Assembly (NCBI GenBank): GCA_022605955.1 | Contig: JAKCOZ010000596.1 | Coordinates: 52,044-116,043 of the forward strand | Source of the DNA: Rallus limicola | Taxonomy: Eukaryota > Chordata > Aves > Gruiformes > Rallidae | Reading direction: 5' to 3' | DNA length: 64,000 bases | In this document: positions 1 through 11,500 of the stretch, piece by piece | Layout of the letters: every line of letters begins with the position of its first letter | Numbering within the stretch: the first letter of the stretch is position 1 | The notes under the pieces: model-generated | What the model was told of the DNA's origin: nothing | Database searches by the model: none | What the model saw: only the letters and a program-made list of their open reading frames with translations | Translations under genes and position numbers: made by a program

Positions 1-80
1 CTCCTACGGTGCTTTTCTCGGCCCTAGCAGACTGCAGTTCAAAACATGCTAAACGTCCAGCAATAACTCCCAAAGTAAAG

Positions 81-105
81 AAGCTAGGCCTGAAAGGCAT
101 AGCTT
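81..105. other. Imperfect dyad (potential hairpin), once per monomer
   Basis: AAGCTAGGCC and GGCATAGCTT form inverted arms of ten bases with a single G-A mismatch and a five-base TGAAA loop. This occurs once in nearly every monomer, so about 320 times in the window; only this copy is listed. Dyads able to form cruciforms have been proposed as a shared property of centromeric satellites that lack CENP-B boxes, and this monomer has no such box. Against selection for it, the two commonest monomer variants (T85 to G, T105 to C) each break a stem pair, as do rarer ones such as C89 to A and G97 to A, and I noticed no compensating changes. Confidence 0.6.
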
Positions 106-204
106 GTCTGAAACCTCCTAACAGGACACACGAGCAGACCCTGTCACTTTGGCTCTCAGCCTTTTCCTTTGCCTGGAAAGAGGGAACATGCCTGGAACCT
201 CCTA
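91..204 (+). repeat. Degenerate internal duplication within the monomer
   Basis: Positions 91-120 and 175-204 align without gaps at about 21 of 30 bases, ending in an exact nine-base match AACCTCCTA (112-120 and 196-204). The motif GCCTGRAA occurs at 88, 171 and 190. This hints that the 198-bp unit grew by duplication of a shorter ancestral segment. Only about 30 bp aligns, so convergence in a low-complexity context is possible. Confidence 0.4.
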
Positions 205-2550
205 CGGTGCTTTTCTCGGCCCTAGCAGACTGCAGTTCAAAACATGCTAAACGTCCAGCAATAACTCCCAAAGTAAAGAAGCTAGGCCTGAAAGGCATAG
301 CTTGTCTGAAACCTCCTAACAGGACACACGAGCAGACCCTGTCACTTTGGCTCTCAGCCTTTTCCTTTGCCTGGAAAGAGGGAACATGCCTGGAACCTCC
401 TACGGTGCTTTTCTCGGCCCTAGCAGACTGCAGTTCAAAACATGCTAAACGTCCAGCAATAACTCCCAAAGTAAAGAAGCTAGGCCTGAAAGGCATAGCT
501 TGTCTGAAACCTCCTAACAGGACACACGAGCAGACCCTGTCACTTTGGCTCTCAGCCTTTTCCTTTGCCTGGAAAGAGGGAACATGCCTGGAACCTCCTA
601 CGGTGCTTTTCTCGGCCCTAGCAGACTGCAGTTCAAAACATGCTAAACGTCCAGCAATAACTCCCAAAGTAAAGAAGCTAGGCCTGAAAGGCATAGCTTG
701 TCTGAAACCTCCTAACAGGACACACGAGCAGACCCTGTCACTTTGGCTCTCAGCCTTTTCCTTTGCCTGGAAAGAGGGAACATGCCTGGAACCTCCTACG
801 GTGCTTTTCTCGGCCCTAGCAGACTGCAGTTCAAAACATGCTAAACGTCCAGCAATAACTCCCAAAGTAAAGAAGCGAGGCCTGAAAGGCATAGCTTGTC
901 TTAAACCTCCTCACAGGACACACGAGCAGACCCTGTCACTTTGGCTCTCAGCCTTTTCCTTTGCCTGGAAAGAGGGAACATGCCTGGAACCTCCTACGGT
1001 GCTTTTCTCGGCCCTAGCAGACTGCAGTTCAAAACATGCTAAACGTCCAGCAATAACTCCCAAAGTAAAGAAGCTAGGCCTGAAAGGCATAGCTTGTCTG
1101 AAACCTCCTAACAGGACACACGAGCAGACCCTGTCACTTTGGCTCTCAGCCTTTTCCTTTGCCTGGAAAGAGGGAACATGCCTGGAACCTCCTACGGTGC
1201 TTTTCTCGGCCCTAGCAGACTGCAGTTCAAAACATGCTAAACGTCCAGCAATAACTCCCAAAGTAAAGAAGCTAGGCCTGAAAGGCATAGCTTGTCTGAA
1301 ACCTCCTAACAGGACACACGAGCAGACCCTGTCACTTTGGCTCTCAGCCTTTTCCTTTGCCTGCAAAGAGGGAACATGCCTGGAACCTCCTACGGTGCTT
1401 TTCTCGGCCCTAGCAGACTGCAGTTCAAAACATGCTAAACGTCCAGCAATAACTCCCAAAGTAAAGAAGCTAGGCCTGAAAGGCATAGCTTGTCTGAAAC
1501 CTCCTAACAGGACACACGAGCAGACCCTGTCACTTTGGCTCTCAGCCTTTTCCTTTGCCTGGAAAGAGGGAACATGCCTGGAACCTCCTACGGTGCTTTT
1601 CTCGGCCCTAGCAGACTGCAGTTCAAAACATGCTAAACGTCCAGCAATAACTCCCAAAGTAAAGAAGCTAGGCCTGAAAGGCATAGCTCGTCTGAAACCT
1701 CCTAACAGGACACACGAGCAGACCCTGTCACTTTGGCTCTCAGCCTTTTCCTTTGCCTGCAAAGAGGGAACATGCCTGGAACCTCCTACGGTGCTTTTCT
1801 CGGCCCTAGCAGACTGCAGTTCAAAACATGCTAAACGTCCAGCAATAACTCCCAAAGTAAAGAAGCTAGGCCTGAAAGGCATAGCTTGTCTGAAACCTCC
1901 TAACAGGACACACGAGCAGACCCTGTCACTTTGGCTCTCAGCCTTTTCCTTTGCCTGGAAAGAGGGAACATGCCTGGAACCTCCTACAGTGCTTTTCTCG
2001 GCCCTAGCAGACTGCAGGTCACAACATGCTAAACGTCCAGCAATAACTCCCAAAGTAAAGAAGCTAGGCCTGAAAGGCATAGCTTGTCTGAAACCTCCTA
2101 ACAGGACACACGAGCAGACCCTGTCACTTTGGCTCTCAGCCTTTTCCTTTGCCTGGAAAGAGGGAACATGCCTGGAACCTCCTACGGTGCTTTTCTCGGC
2201 CCTAGCAGACTGCAGTTCAAAACATGCTAAACGTCCAGCAATAACTCCCAAAGTAAAGAAGCGAGGCCTGAAAGGCATAGCTTGTCTGAAACCTCCTAAC
2301 AGGACACACGAGCAGACCCTGTCACTTTGGCTCTCAGCCTTTTCCTTTGCCTGCAAAGAGGGAACATGCCTGGAACCTCCTACGGTGCTTTTCTCGGCCC
2401 TAGCAGACTGCAGTTCAAAACATGCTAAACGTCCAGCAATAACTCCCAAAGTAAAGAAGCTAGGCCTGAAAGGCATAGCTTGTCTGAAACCTCCTAACAG
2501 GACACACGAGCAGACCCTGTCACTTTGGCTCTCAGCCTTTTCCTTTGCCT

Positions 2551-2560
2551 GGAAAGGGAA
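2551..2560 (+). other. Two-base deletion in a satellite monomer
   Basis: GGAAAGAGGGAAC is shortened to GGAAAGGGAAC, moving the monomer phase from 9 to 7 modulo 198. It is the only two-base indel found and lies more than 33 kb from the other indels. The following monomer begins with TATGGTG instead of TACGGTG. The deletion ends the plus-strand open frame of the first block, which is why apparent reading frames change here. Confidence 0.9.
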
Positions 2561-2580
2561 CATGCCTGGAACCTCCTATG

Positions 2581-4758
2581 GTGCTTTTCTCGGCCCTAGC
2601 AGACTGCAGTTCAAAACATGCTAAACGTCCAGCAATAACTCCCAAAGTAAAGAAGCTAGGCCTGAAAGGCATAGCTTGTCTGAAACCTCCTAACAGGACA
2701 CACGAGCAGACCCTGTCACTTTGGCTCTCAGCCTTTTCCTTTGCCTGGAAAGAGGGAACATGCCTGGAACCTCCTACGGTGCTTTTCTCGGCCCTAGCAG
2801 ACTGCAGTTCAAAACATGCTAAACGTCCAGCAATAACTCCCAAAGTAAAGAAGCTAGGCCTGAAAGGCATAGCTTGTCTGAAACCTCCTAACAGGACACA
2901 CGAGCAGACCCTGTCACTTTGGCTCTCAGCCTTTTCCTTTGCCTGGAAAGAGGGAACATGCCTGGAACCTCCTACGGTGCTTTTCTCGGCCCTAGCAGAC
3001 TGCAGTTCAAAACATGCTAAACGTCCAGCAATAACTCCCAAAGTAAAGAAGCTAGGCCTGAAAGGCATAGCTTGTCTGAAACCTCCTAACAGGACACACG
3101 AGCAGACCCTGTCACTTTGGCTCTCAGCCTTTTCCTTTGCCTGGAAAGAGGGAACATGCCTGGAACCTCCTACGGTGCTTTTCTCGGCCCTAGCAGACTG
3201 CAGTTCAAAACATGCTAAACGTCCAGCAATAACTCCCAAAGTAAAGAAGCTAGGCCTGAAAGGCATAGCTTGTCTGAAACCTCCTAACAGGACACACGAG
3301 CAGACCCTGTCACTTTGGCTCTCAGCCTTTTCCTTTGCCTGGAAAGAGGGAACATGCCTGGAACCTCCTACGGTGCTTTTCTCGGCCCTAGCAGACTGCA
3401 GTTCAAAACATGCTAAACGTCCAGCAATAACTCCCAAAGTAAAGAAGCTAGGCCTGAAAGGCATAGCTTGTCTGAAACCTCCTAACAGGACACACGAGCA
3501 GACCCTGTCACTTTGGCTCTCAGCCTTTTCCTTTGCCTGGAAAGAGGGAACATGCCTGGAACCTCCTACGGTGCTTTTCTCGGCCCTAGCAGACTGCAGT
3601 TCAAAACATGCTAAACGTCCAGCAATAACTCCCAAAGTAAAGAAGCTAGGCCTGAAAGGCATAGCTTGTCTGAAACCTCCTAACAGGACACACGAGCAGA
3701 CCCTGTCACTTTGGCTCTCAGCCTTTTCCTTTGCCTGGAAAGAGGGAACATGCCTGGAACCTCCTACGGTGCTTTTCTCGGCCCTAGCAGACTGCAGTTC
3801 AAAACATGCTAAACGTCCAGCAATAACTCCCAAAGTAAAGAAGCTAGGCCTGAAAGGCATAGCTTGTCTGAAACCTCCTAACAGGACACACGAGCAGACC
3901 CTGTCACTTTGGCTCTCAGCCTTTTCCTTTGCCTGGAAAGAGGGAACATGCCTGGAACCTCCTACGGTGCTTTTCTCAGCCCTAGCAGACTGCAGTTCAA
4001 AACATGCTAAACGTCCAGCAATAACTCCCAAAGTAAAGAAGCTAGGCCTGAAAGGCATAGCTTGTCTGAAACCTCCTAACAGGACACACGAGCACACCCT
4101 GTCACTTTGGCTCTCAGCCTTTTCCTTTGCCTGCAAAGAGGGAACATGCCTGGAACCTCCTACGGTGCTTTTCTCGGCCCTAGCAGACTGCAGTTCAAAA
4201 CATGCTAAACGTCCAGCAATAACTCCCAAAGTAAAGAAGCTAGGCCTGAAAGGCATAGCTTGTCTGAAACCTCCTAACAGGACACACGAGCAGACCCTGT
4301 CACTTTGGCTCTCAGCCTTTTCCTTTGCCTGGAAAGAGGGAACATGCCTGGAACCTCCTACGGTGCTTTTCTCGGCCCTAGCAGACTGCAGTTCAAAACA
4401 TGCTAAACGTCCAGCAATAACTCCCAAAGTAAAGAAGCTAGGCCTGAAAGGCATAGCTTGTCTGAAACCTCCTAACAGGACACACGAGCAGACCCTGTCA
4501 CTTTGGCTCTCAGCCTTTTCCTTTGCCTGGAAAGAGGGAACATGCCTGGAACCTCCTACGGTGCTTTTCTCGGCCCTAGCAGACTGCAGTTCAAAACATG
4601 CTAAACGTCCAGCAATAACTCCCAAAGTAAAGAAGCTAGGCCTGAAAGGCATAGCTTGTCTGAAACCTCCTAACAGGACACACGAGCAGACCCTGTCACT
4701 TTGGCTCTCAGCCTTTTCCTTTGCCTGCAAAGAGGGAACATGCCTGGAACCTCCTACG
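2581..4758 (+). repeat. Array block, 11 monomers, mostly majority type
   Basis: Seven near-identical majority monomers are followed by one with three private changes: CTCAGCCC for CTCGGCCC near 3976 (a CpG to CpA change), GAGCACACC for GAGCAGACC near 4092, and GCCTGC. Two majority monomers and another GCCTGC monomer follow. It lacks TAG, TGA, AAATTA and TTTTTC markers. The run of unvaried monomers looks locally homogenised. Confidence 0.9.
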
Positions 4759-7332
4759 GTGCTTTTCTCGGCCCTAGCAGACTGCAGGTCACAACATGCT
4801 AAACGTCCAGCAATAACTCCCAAAGTAAAGAAGCTAGGCCTGAAAGGCATAGCTTGTCTGAAACCTCCTAACAGGACACACGAGCAGACCCTGTCACTTT
4901 GGCTCTCAGCCTTTTCCTTTGCCTGGAAAGAGGGAACATGCCTGGAACCTCCTACGGTGCTTTTCTCGGCCCTAGCAGACTGCAGTTCAAAACATGCTAA
5001 ACGTCCAGCAATAACTCCCAAAGTAAAGAAGCTAGGCCTGAAAGGCATAGCTTGTCTGAAACCTCCTAACAGGACACACGAGCAGACCCTGTCACTTTGG
5101 CTCTCAGCCTTTTCCTTTGCCTGCAAAGAGGGAACATGCCTGGAACCTCCTACGGTGCTTTTCTCGGCCCTAGCAGACTGCAGTTCAAAACATGCTAAAC
5201 GTCCAGCAATAACTCCCAAAGTAAAGAAGCTAGGCCTGAAAGGCATAGCTTGTCTGAAGCCTCCTAACAGGACACACGAGCAGACCCTGTCACTTTGGCT
5301 CTCAGCCTTTTCCTTTGCCTGGAAAGAGGGAACATGCCTGGAACCTCCTACGGTGCTTTTCTCGGCCCTAGCAGACTGCAGTTCAAAACATGCTAAACGT
5401 CCAGCAATAACTCCCAAAGTAAAGAAGCTAGGCCTGAAAGGCATAGCTTGTCTGAAACCTCCTAACAGGACACACGAGCAGACCCTGTCACTTTGGCTCT
5501 CAGCCTTTTCCTTTGCCTGCAAAGAGGGAACATGCCTGGAACCTCCTACGGTGCTTTTCTCGGCCCTAGCAGACTGCAGTTCAAAACATGCTAAACGTCC
5601 AGCAATAACTCCCAAAGTAAAGAAGCGAGGCCTGAAAGGCATAGCTTGTCTGAAACCTCCTAACAGGACACACGAGCAGACCCTGTCACTTTGGCTCTCA
5701 GCCTTTTCCTTTGCCTGGAAAGCGGGAACATGCCTGGAACCTCCTACAGTGCTTTTCTCGGCCCTAGCAGACTGCAGTTCAAAACATGCTAAGCGTCCAG
5801 CAATAACTCCCAAAGTAAAGAAGCTAGGCCTGAAAGGCATAGCTTGTCTGAAACCTCCTAACAGGACACACGAGCAGACCCTGTCACTTTGGCTCTCAGC
5901 CTTTTCCTTTGCCTGGAAAGAGGGAACATGCCTGGAACCTCCTACGGTGCTTTTCTCGGCCCTAGCAGACTGCAGTTCAAAACATGCTAAACGTCCAGCA
6001 ATAACTCCCAAAGTAAAGAAGCTAGGCCTGAAAGGCATAGCTTGTCTGAAACCTCCTAACAGGACACACGAGCAGACCCTGTCACTTTGGCTCTCAGCCT
6101 TTTCCTTTGCCTGGAAAGAGGGAACATGCCTGGAACCTCCTACGGTGCTTTTCTCGGCCCTAGCAGACTGCAGTTCAAAACATGCTAAACGTCCAGCAAT
6201 AACTCCCAAAGTAAAGAAGCTAGGCCTGAAAGGCATAGCTTGTCTGAAACCTCCTAACAGGACACACGAGCAGACCCTGTCACTTTGGCTCTCAGCCTTT
6301 TCCTTTGCCTGGAAAGAGGGAACATGCCTGGAACCTCCTACGGTGCTTTTCTCGGCCCTAGCAGACTGCAGTTCAAAACATGCTAAACGTCCAGCAATAA
6401 CTCCCAAAGTAAAGAAGCTAGGCCTGAAAGGCATAGCTTGTCTGAAACCTCCTAACAGGACACACGAGCAGACCCTGTCACTTTGGCTCTCAGCCTTTTC
6501 CTTTGCCTGGAAAGAGGGAACATGCCTGGAACCTCCTACGGTGCTTTTCTCGGCCCTAGCAGACTGCAGTTCAAAACATGCTAAACGTCCAGCAATAACT
6601 CCCAAAGTAAAGAAGCTAGGCCTGAAAGGCATAGCTTGTCTGAAACCTCCTAACAGGACACACGAGCAGACCCTGTCACTTTGGCTCTCAGCCTTTTCCT
6701 TTGCCTGGAAAGAGGGAACATGCCTGGAACCTCCTACGGTGCTTTTCTCGGCCCTAGCAGACTGCAGTTCAAAACATGCTAAACGTCCAGCAATAACTCC
6801 CAAAGTAAAGAAGCTAGGCCTGAAAGGCATAGCTTGTCTGAAACCTCCTAACAGGACACACGAGCAGACCCTGTCACTTTGGCTCTCAGCCTTTTCCTTT
6901 GCCTGGAAAGAGGGAACATGCCTGGAACCTCCTACGGTGCTTTTCTCGGCCCTAGCAGACTGCAGTTCAAAACATGCTAAACGTCCAGCAATAACTCCCA
7001 AAGTAAAGAAGCTAGGCCTGAAAGGCATAGCTTGTCTGAAACCTCCTAACAGGACACACGAGCAGACCCTGTCACTTTGGCTCTCAGCCTTTTCCTTTGC
7101 CTGGAAAGAGGGAACATGCCTGGAACCTCCTACGGTGCTTTTCTCGGCCCTAGCAGACTGCAGTTCAAAACATGCTAAACGTCCAGCAATAACTCCCAAA
7201 GTAAAGAAGCTAGGCCTGAAAGGCATAGCTTGTCTGAAACCTCCTAACAGGACACACGAGCAGACCCTGTCACTTTGGCTCTCAGCCTTTTCCTTTGCCT
7301 GGAAAGAGGGAACATGCCTGGAACCTCCTACG
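4759..7332 (+). repeat. Array block, 13-monomer register, copy 1
   Basis: The block opens with the linked AGGTCACAA pair (4784), then alternates GCCTGC and GCCTGG monomers to a CGAGG monomer with AAAGCGGG (about 5720). Next comes one with TACAGTG (5745) and AAGCGTCC (about 5790), followed by seven majority monomers. The order of markers in its first six monomers recurs 13 monomers (2574 bp) downstream at 7333-8520, the TACAGTG marker recurring at exactly that spacing (5746 to 8320). The remaining seven do not match, so this is a decayed or short-lived HOR. Confidence 0.75.
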
Positions 7333-8520
7333 GTGCTTTTCTCGGCCCTAGCAGACTGCAGGTCACAACATGCTAAACGTCCAGCAATAACTCCCAAAGT
7401 AAAGAAGCGAGGCCTGAAAGGCATAGCTTGTCTGAAACCTCCTAACAGGACACACGAGCAGACCCTGTCACTTTGGCTCTCAGCCTTTTCCTTTGCCTGG
7501 AAAGAGGGAACATGCCTGGAACCTCCTACGGTGCTTTTCTCGGCCCTAGCAGACTGCAGTTCAAAACATGCTAAACGTCCAGCAATAACTCCCAAAGTAA
7601 AGAAGCGAGGCCTGAAAGGCATAGCTTGTCTGAAACCTCCTAACAGGACACACGAGCAGACCCTGTCACTTTGGCTCTCAGCCTTTTCCTTTGCCTGCAA
7701 AGAGGGAACATGCCTGGAACCTCCTACGGTGCTTTTCTCGGCCCTAGCAGACTGCAGTTCAAAACATGCTAAACGTCCAGCAATAACTCCCAAAGTAAAG
7801 AAGCTAGGCCTGAAAGGCATAGCTTGTCTGAAACCTCCTAACAGGACACACGAGCAGACCCTGTCACTTTGGCTCTCAGCCTTTTCCTTTGCCTGGAAAG
7901 AGGGAACATGCCTGGAACCTCCTACGGTGCTTTTCTCGGCCCTAGCAGACTGCAGTTCAAAACATGCTAAACGTCCAGCAATAACTCCCAAAGTAAAGAA
8001 GCTAGGCCTGAAAGGCATAGCTTGTCTGAAACCTCCTAACAGGACACACGAGCAGACCCTGTCACTTTGGCTCTCAGCCTTTTCCTTTGCCTGCAAAGAG
8101 GGAACATGCCTGGAACCTCCTACGGTGCTTTTCTCGGCCCTAGCAGACTGCAGTTCAAAACATGCTAAACGTCCAGCAATAACTCCCAAAGTAAAGAAGC
8201 GAGGCCTGAAAGGCATAGCTTGTCTGAAACCTCCTAACAGGACACACGAGCAGACCCTGTCACTTTGGCTCTCAGCCTTTTCCTTTGCCTGGAAAGAGGG
8301 AACATGCCTGGAACCTCCTACAGTGCTTTTCTCGGCCCTAGCAGACTGCAGTTCAAAACATGCTAAGCGTCCAGCAATAACTCCCAAAGTAAAGAAGCTA
8401 GGCCTGAAAGGCATAGCTTGTCTGAAACCTCCTAACAGGACACACGAGCAGACCCTGTCACTTTGGCTCTCAGCCTTTTCCTTTGCCTGGAAAGAGGGAA
8501 CATGCCTGGAACCTCCTACG
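7333..8520 (+). repeat. Array block, 6 monomers, 13-monomer register, copy 2
   Basis: Marker order is AGGTCACAA with CGAGG, CGAGG with GCCTGC, majority, GCCTGC, CGAGG, then TACAGTG with AAGCGTCC. It parallels 4759-5946, except that the first two monomers have gained CGAGG. The TACAGTG plus AAGCGTCC monomer occurs again 7 monomers further on (9706), so the same variant lies at 13- and 7-monomer spacings. Unequal exchange between misaligned copies would produce this. Confidence 0.75.
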
Positions 8521-11500
8521 GTGCTTTTCTCGGCCCTAGCAGACTGCAGTTCAAAACATGCTAAACGTCCAGCAATAACTCCCAAAGTAAAGAAGCTAGG
8601 CCTGAAAGGCATAGCTTGTCTGAAACCTCCTAACAGGACACACGAGCAGACCCTGTCACTTTGGCTCTCAGCCTTTTCCTTTGCCTGCAAAGAGGGAACA
8701 TGCCTGGAACCTCCTACGGTGCTTTTCTCGGCCCTAGCAGACTGCAGTTCAAAACATGCTAAACGTCCAGCAATAACTCCCAAAGTAAAGAAGCTAGGCC
8801 TGAAAGGCATAGCTCGTCTGAAACCTCCTAACAGGACACACGAGCAGACCCTGTCACTTTGGCTCTCAGCCTTTTCCTTTGCCTGGAAAGAGGGAACATG
8901 CCTGGAACCTCCTACGGTGCTTTTCTCGGCCCTAGCAGACTGCAGTTCAAAACATGCTAAACGTCCAGCAATAACTCCCAAAGTAAAGAAGCTAGGCCTG
9001 AAAGGCATAGCTTGTCTGAAACCTCCTAACAGGACACACGAGCAGACCCTGTCACTTTGGCTCTCAGCCTTTTCCTTTGCCTGGAAAGAGGGAACATGCC
9101 TGGAACCTCCTACGGTGCTTTTCTCGGCCCTAGCAGACTGCAGTTCAAAACATGCTAAACGTCCAGCAATAACTCCCAAAGTAAAGAAGCTAGGCCTGAA
9201 AGGCATAGCTTGTCTGAAACCTCCTAACAGGACACACGAGCAGACCCTGTCACTTTGGCTCTCAGCCTTTTCCTTTGCCTGGAAAGAGGGAACATGCCTG
9301 GAACCTCCTACGGTGCTTTTCTCGGCCCTAGCAGACTGCAGTTCAAAACATGCTAAACGTCCAGCAATAACTCCCAAAGTAAAGAAGCGAGGCCTGAAAG
9401 GCATAGCTTGTCTGAAACCTCCTAACAGGACACACGAGCAGACCCTGTCACTTTGGCTCTCAGCCTTTTCCTTTGCCTGCAAAGAGGGAACATGCCTGGA
9501 ACCTCCTACGGTGCTTTTCTCGGCCCTAGCAGACTGCAGTTCAAAACATGCTAAACGTCCAGCAATAACTCCCAAAGTAAAGAAGCGAGGCCTGAAAGGC
9601 ATAGCTTGTCTGAAACCTCCTAACAGGACACACGAGCAGACCCTGTCACTTTGGCTCTCAGCCTTTTCCTTTGCCTGGAAAGAGGGAACATGCCTGGAAC
9701 CTCCTACAGTGCTTTTCTCGGCCCTAGCAGACTGCAGTTCAAAACATGCTAAGCGTCCAGCAATAACTCCCAAAGTAAAGAAGCTAGGCCTGAAAGGCAT
9801 AGCTTGTCTGAAACCTCCTAACAGGACACACGAGCAGACCCTGTCACTTTGGTTCTCAGCCTTTTCCTTTGCCTGGAAAGAGGGAACATGCCTGGAACCT
9901 CCTACGGTGCTTTTCTCGGCCCTAGCAGACTGCAGTTCAAAACATGCTAAACGTCCAGCAATAACTCCCAAAGTAAAGAAGCTAGGCCTGAAAGGCATAG
10001 CTTGTCTGAAACCTCCTAACAGGACACACGAGCAGACCCTGTCACTTTGGCTCTCAGCCTTTTCCTTTGCCTGGAAAGAGGGAACATGCCTGGAACCTCC
10101 TACAGTGCTTTTCTCGGCCCTAGCAGACTGCAGTTCAAAACATGCTAAACGTCCAGCAATAACTCCCAAAGTAAAGAAGCTAGGCCTGAAAGGCATAGCT
10201 TGTCTGAAACCTCCTAACAGGACACACGAGCAGACCCTGTCACTTTGGCTCTCAGCCTTTTCCTTTGCCTGGAAAGAGGGAACATGCCTGGAACCTCCTA
10301 CGGTGCTTTTCTCGGCCCTAGCAGACTGCAGTTCAAAACATGCTAAACGTCCAGCAATAACTCCCAAAGTAAAGAAGCGAGGCCTGAAAGGCATAGCTTG
10401 TCTGAAACCTCCTAACAGGACACACGAGCAGACCCTGTCACTTTGGCTCTCAGACTTTTCCTTTGCCTGGAAAGAGGGAACATGCCTGGAACCTCCTACG
10501 GTGCTTTTCTCGGCCCTAGCAGACTGCAGTTCAAAACATGCTAAACGTCCAGCAATAACTCCCAAAGTAAAGAAGCTAGGCCTGAAAGGCATAGCTTGTC
10601 TGAAACCTCCTAACAGGACACACGAGCAGACCCTGTCACTTTGGCTCTCAGCCTTTTCCTTTGCCTGGAAAGAGGGAACATGCCTGGAACCTCCTACGGT
10701 GCTTTTCTCGGCCCTAGCAGACTGCAGTTCAAAACATGCTAAACGTCCAGCAATAACTACCAAAGTAAAGAAGCGAGGCCTGAAAGGCATAGCTTGTCTG
10801 AAACCTCCTAACAGGACACACGAGCAGACCCTGTCACTTTGGCTCTCAGACTTTTCCTTTGCCTGGAAAGAGGGAACATGCCTGGAACCTCCTACGGTGC
10901 TTTTCTCGGCCCTAGCAGACTGCAGTTCAAAACATGCTAAACGTCCAGCAATAACTCCCAAAGTAAAGAAGCTAGGCCTGAAAGGCATAGCTTGTCTGAA
11001 ACCTCCTAACAGGACACACGAGCAGACCCTGTCACTTTGGCTCTCAGCCTTTTCCTTTGCCTGGAAAGAGGGAACATGCCTGGAACCTCCTACGGTGCTT
11101 TTCTCGGCCCTAGCAGACTGCAGTTCAAAACATGCTAAACGTCCAGCAATAACTCCCAAAGTAAAGAAGCTAGGCCTGAAAGGCATAGCTTGTCTGAAAC
11201 CTCCTAACAGGACACACGAGCAGACCCTGTCACTTTGGCTCTCAGCCTTTTCCTTTGCCTGGAAAGAGGGAACATGCCTGGAACCTCCTACGGTGCTTTT
11301 CTCGGCCCTAGCAGACTGCAGTTCAAAACATGCTAAACGTCCAGCAATAACTCCCAAAGTAAAGAAGCTAGGCCTGAAAGGCATAGCTTGTCTGAAACCT
11401 CCTAACAGGACACACGAGCAGACCCTGTCACTTTGGCTCTCAGCCTTTTCCTTTGCCTGGAAAGAGGGAACATGCCTGGAACCTCCTACGGTGCTTTTCT

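Larger units (their letters stand above)
9..206 (+). repeat. Reference monomer (first complete copy)
   Basis: This copy matches the majority sequence and serves as a coordinate key. It holds one PstI site (CTGCAG, 32-37), one StuI site (AGGCCT, 86-91), a dyad at 81-105, a pyrimidine-rich stretch at 160-170 and three copies of GCCTGRAA at 88-95, 171-178 and 190-197. CpG dinucleotides sit in TACGG, CTCGG, AACGT and CACGA. Recurrent variant sites used below are T85 to G (CTAGG to CGAGG), T105 to C (CTTGT to CTCGT), GCCTGG to GCCTGC near 171-176, AAAGTA to AAATTA near 73-78, TTTTCC to TTTTTC near 162-167, TTGG to TTGA near 149-152, and the paired change AGTTCAAAA to AGGTCACAA near 36-44. A 198-bp period is in the range that packages about one nucleosome with linker, which is common for centromeric satellites. 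I do not recognise the family. Confidence 0.97.
1..2580 (+). repeat. Array block, 8 bp plus 13 monomers, irregular
   Basis: The first four complete monomers are majority type. The fifth has CGAGG plus two unusual changes (CTTAAACC and CCTCACAGG at about 900-913). The seventh and ninth end in GCCTGC, the ninth also carries CTCGT (1688), the eleventh has TACAGTG with the linked AGGTCACAA pair (about 2014) and the twelfth has CGAGG with GCCTGC. The thirteenth carries the only two-base deletion of the window. No TAG-marker cassette is present. I could not fit this stretch to the HORs further right. Confidence 0.9.

Noticed and set aside
23..51. RNA polymerase III A- and B-box-like motifs (tRNA- or SINE-derived origin)
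   Set aside because: TAGCAGACTGC and AGTTCAAAAC resemble the A and B boxes only in part, and they lie about 10 bp apart where 30-60 bp is usual. No acceptor-stem pairing or T-run terminator is placed correctly.
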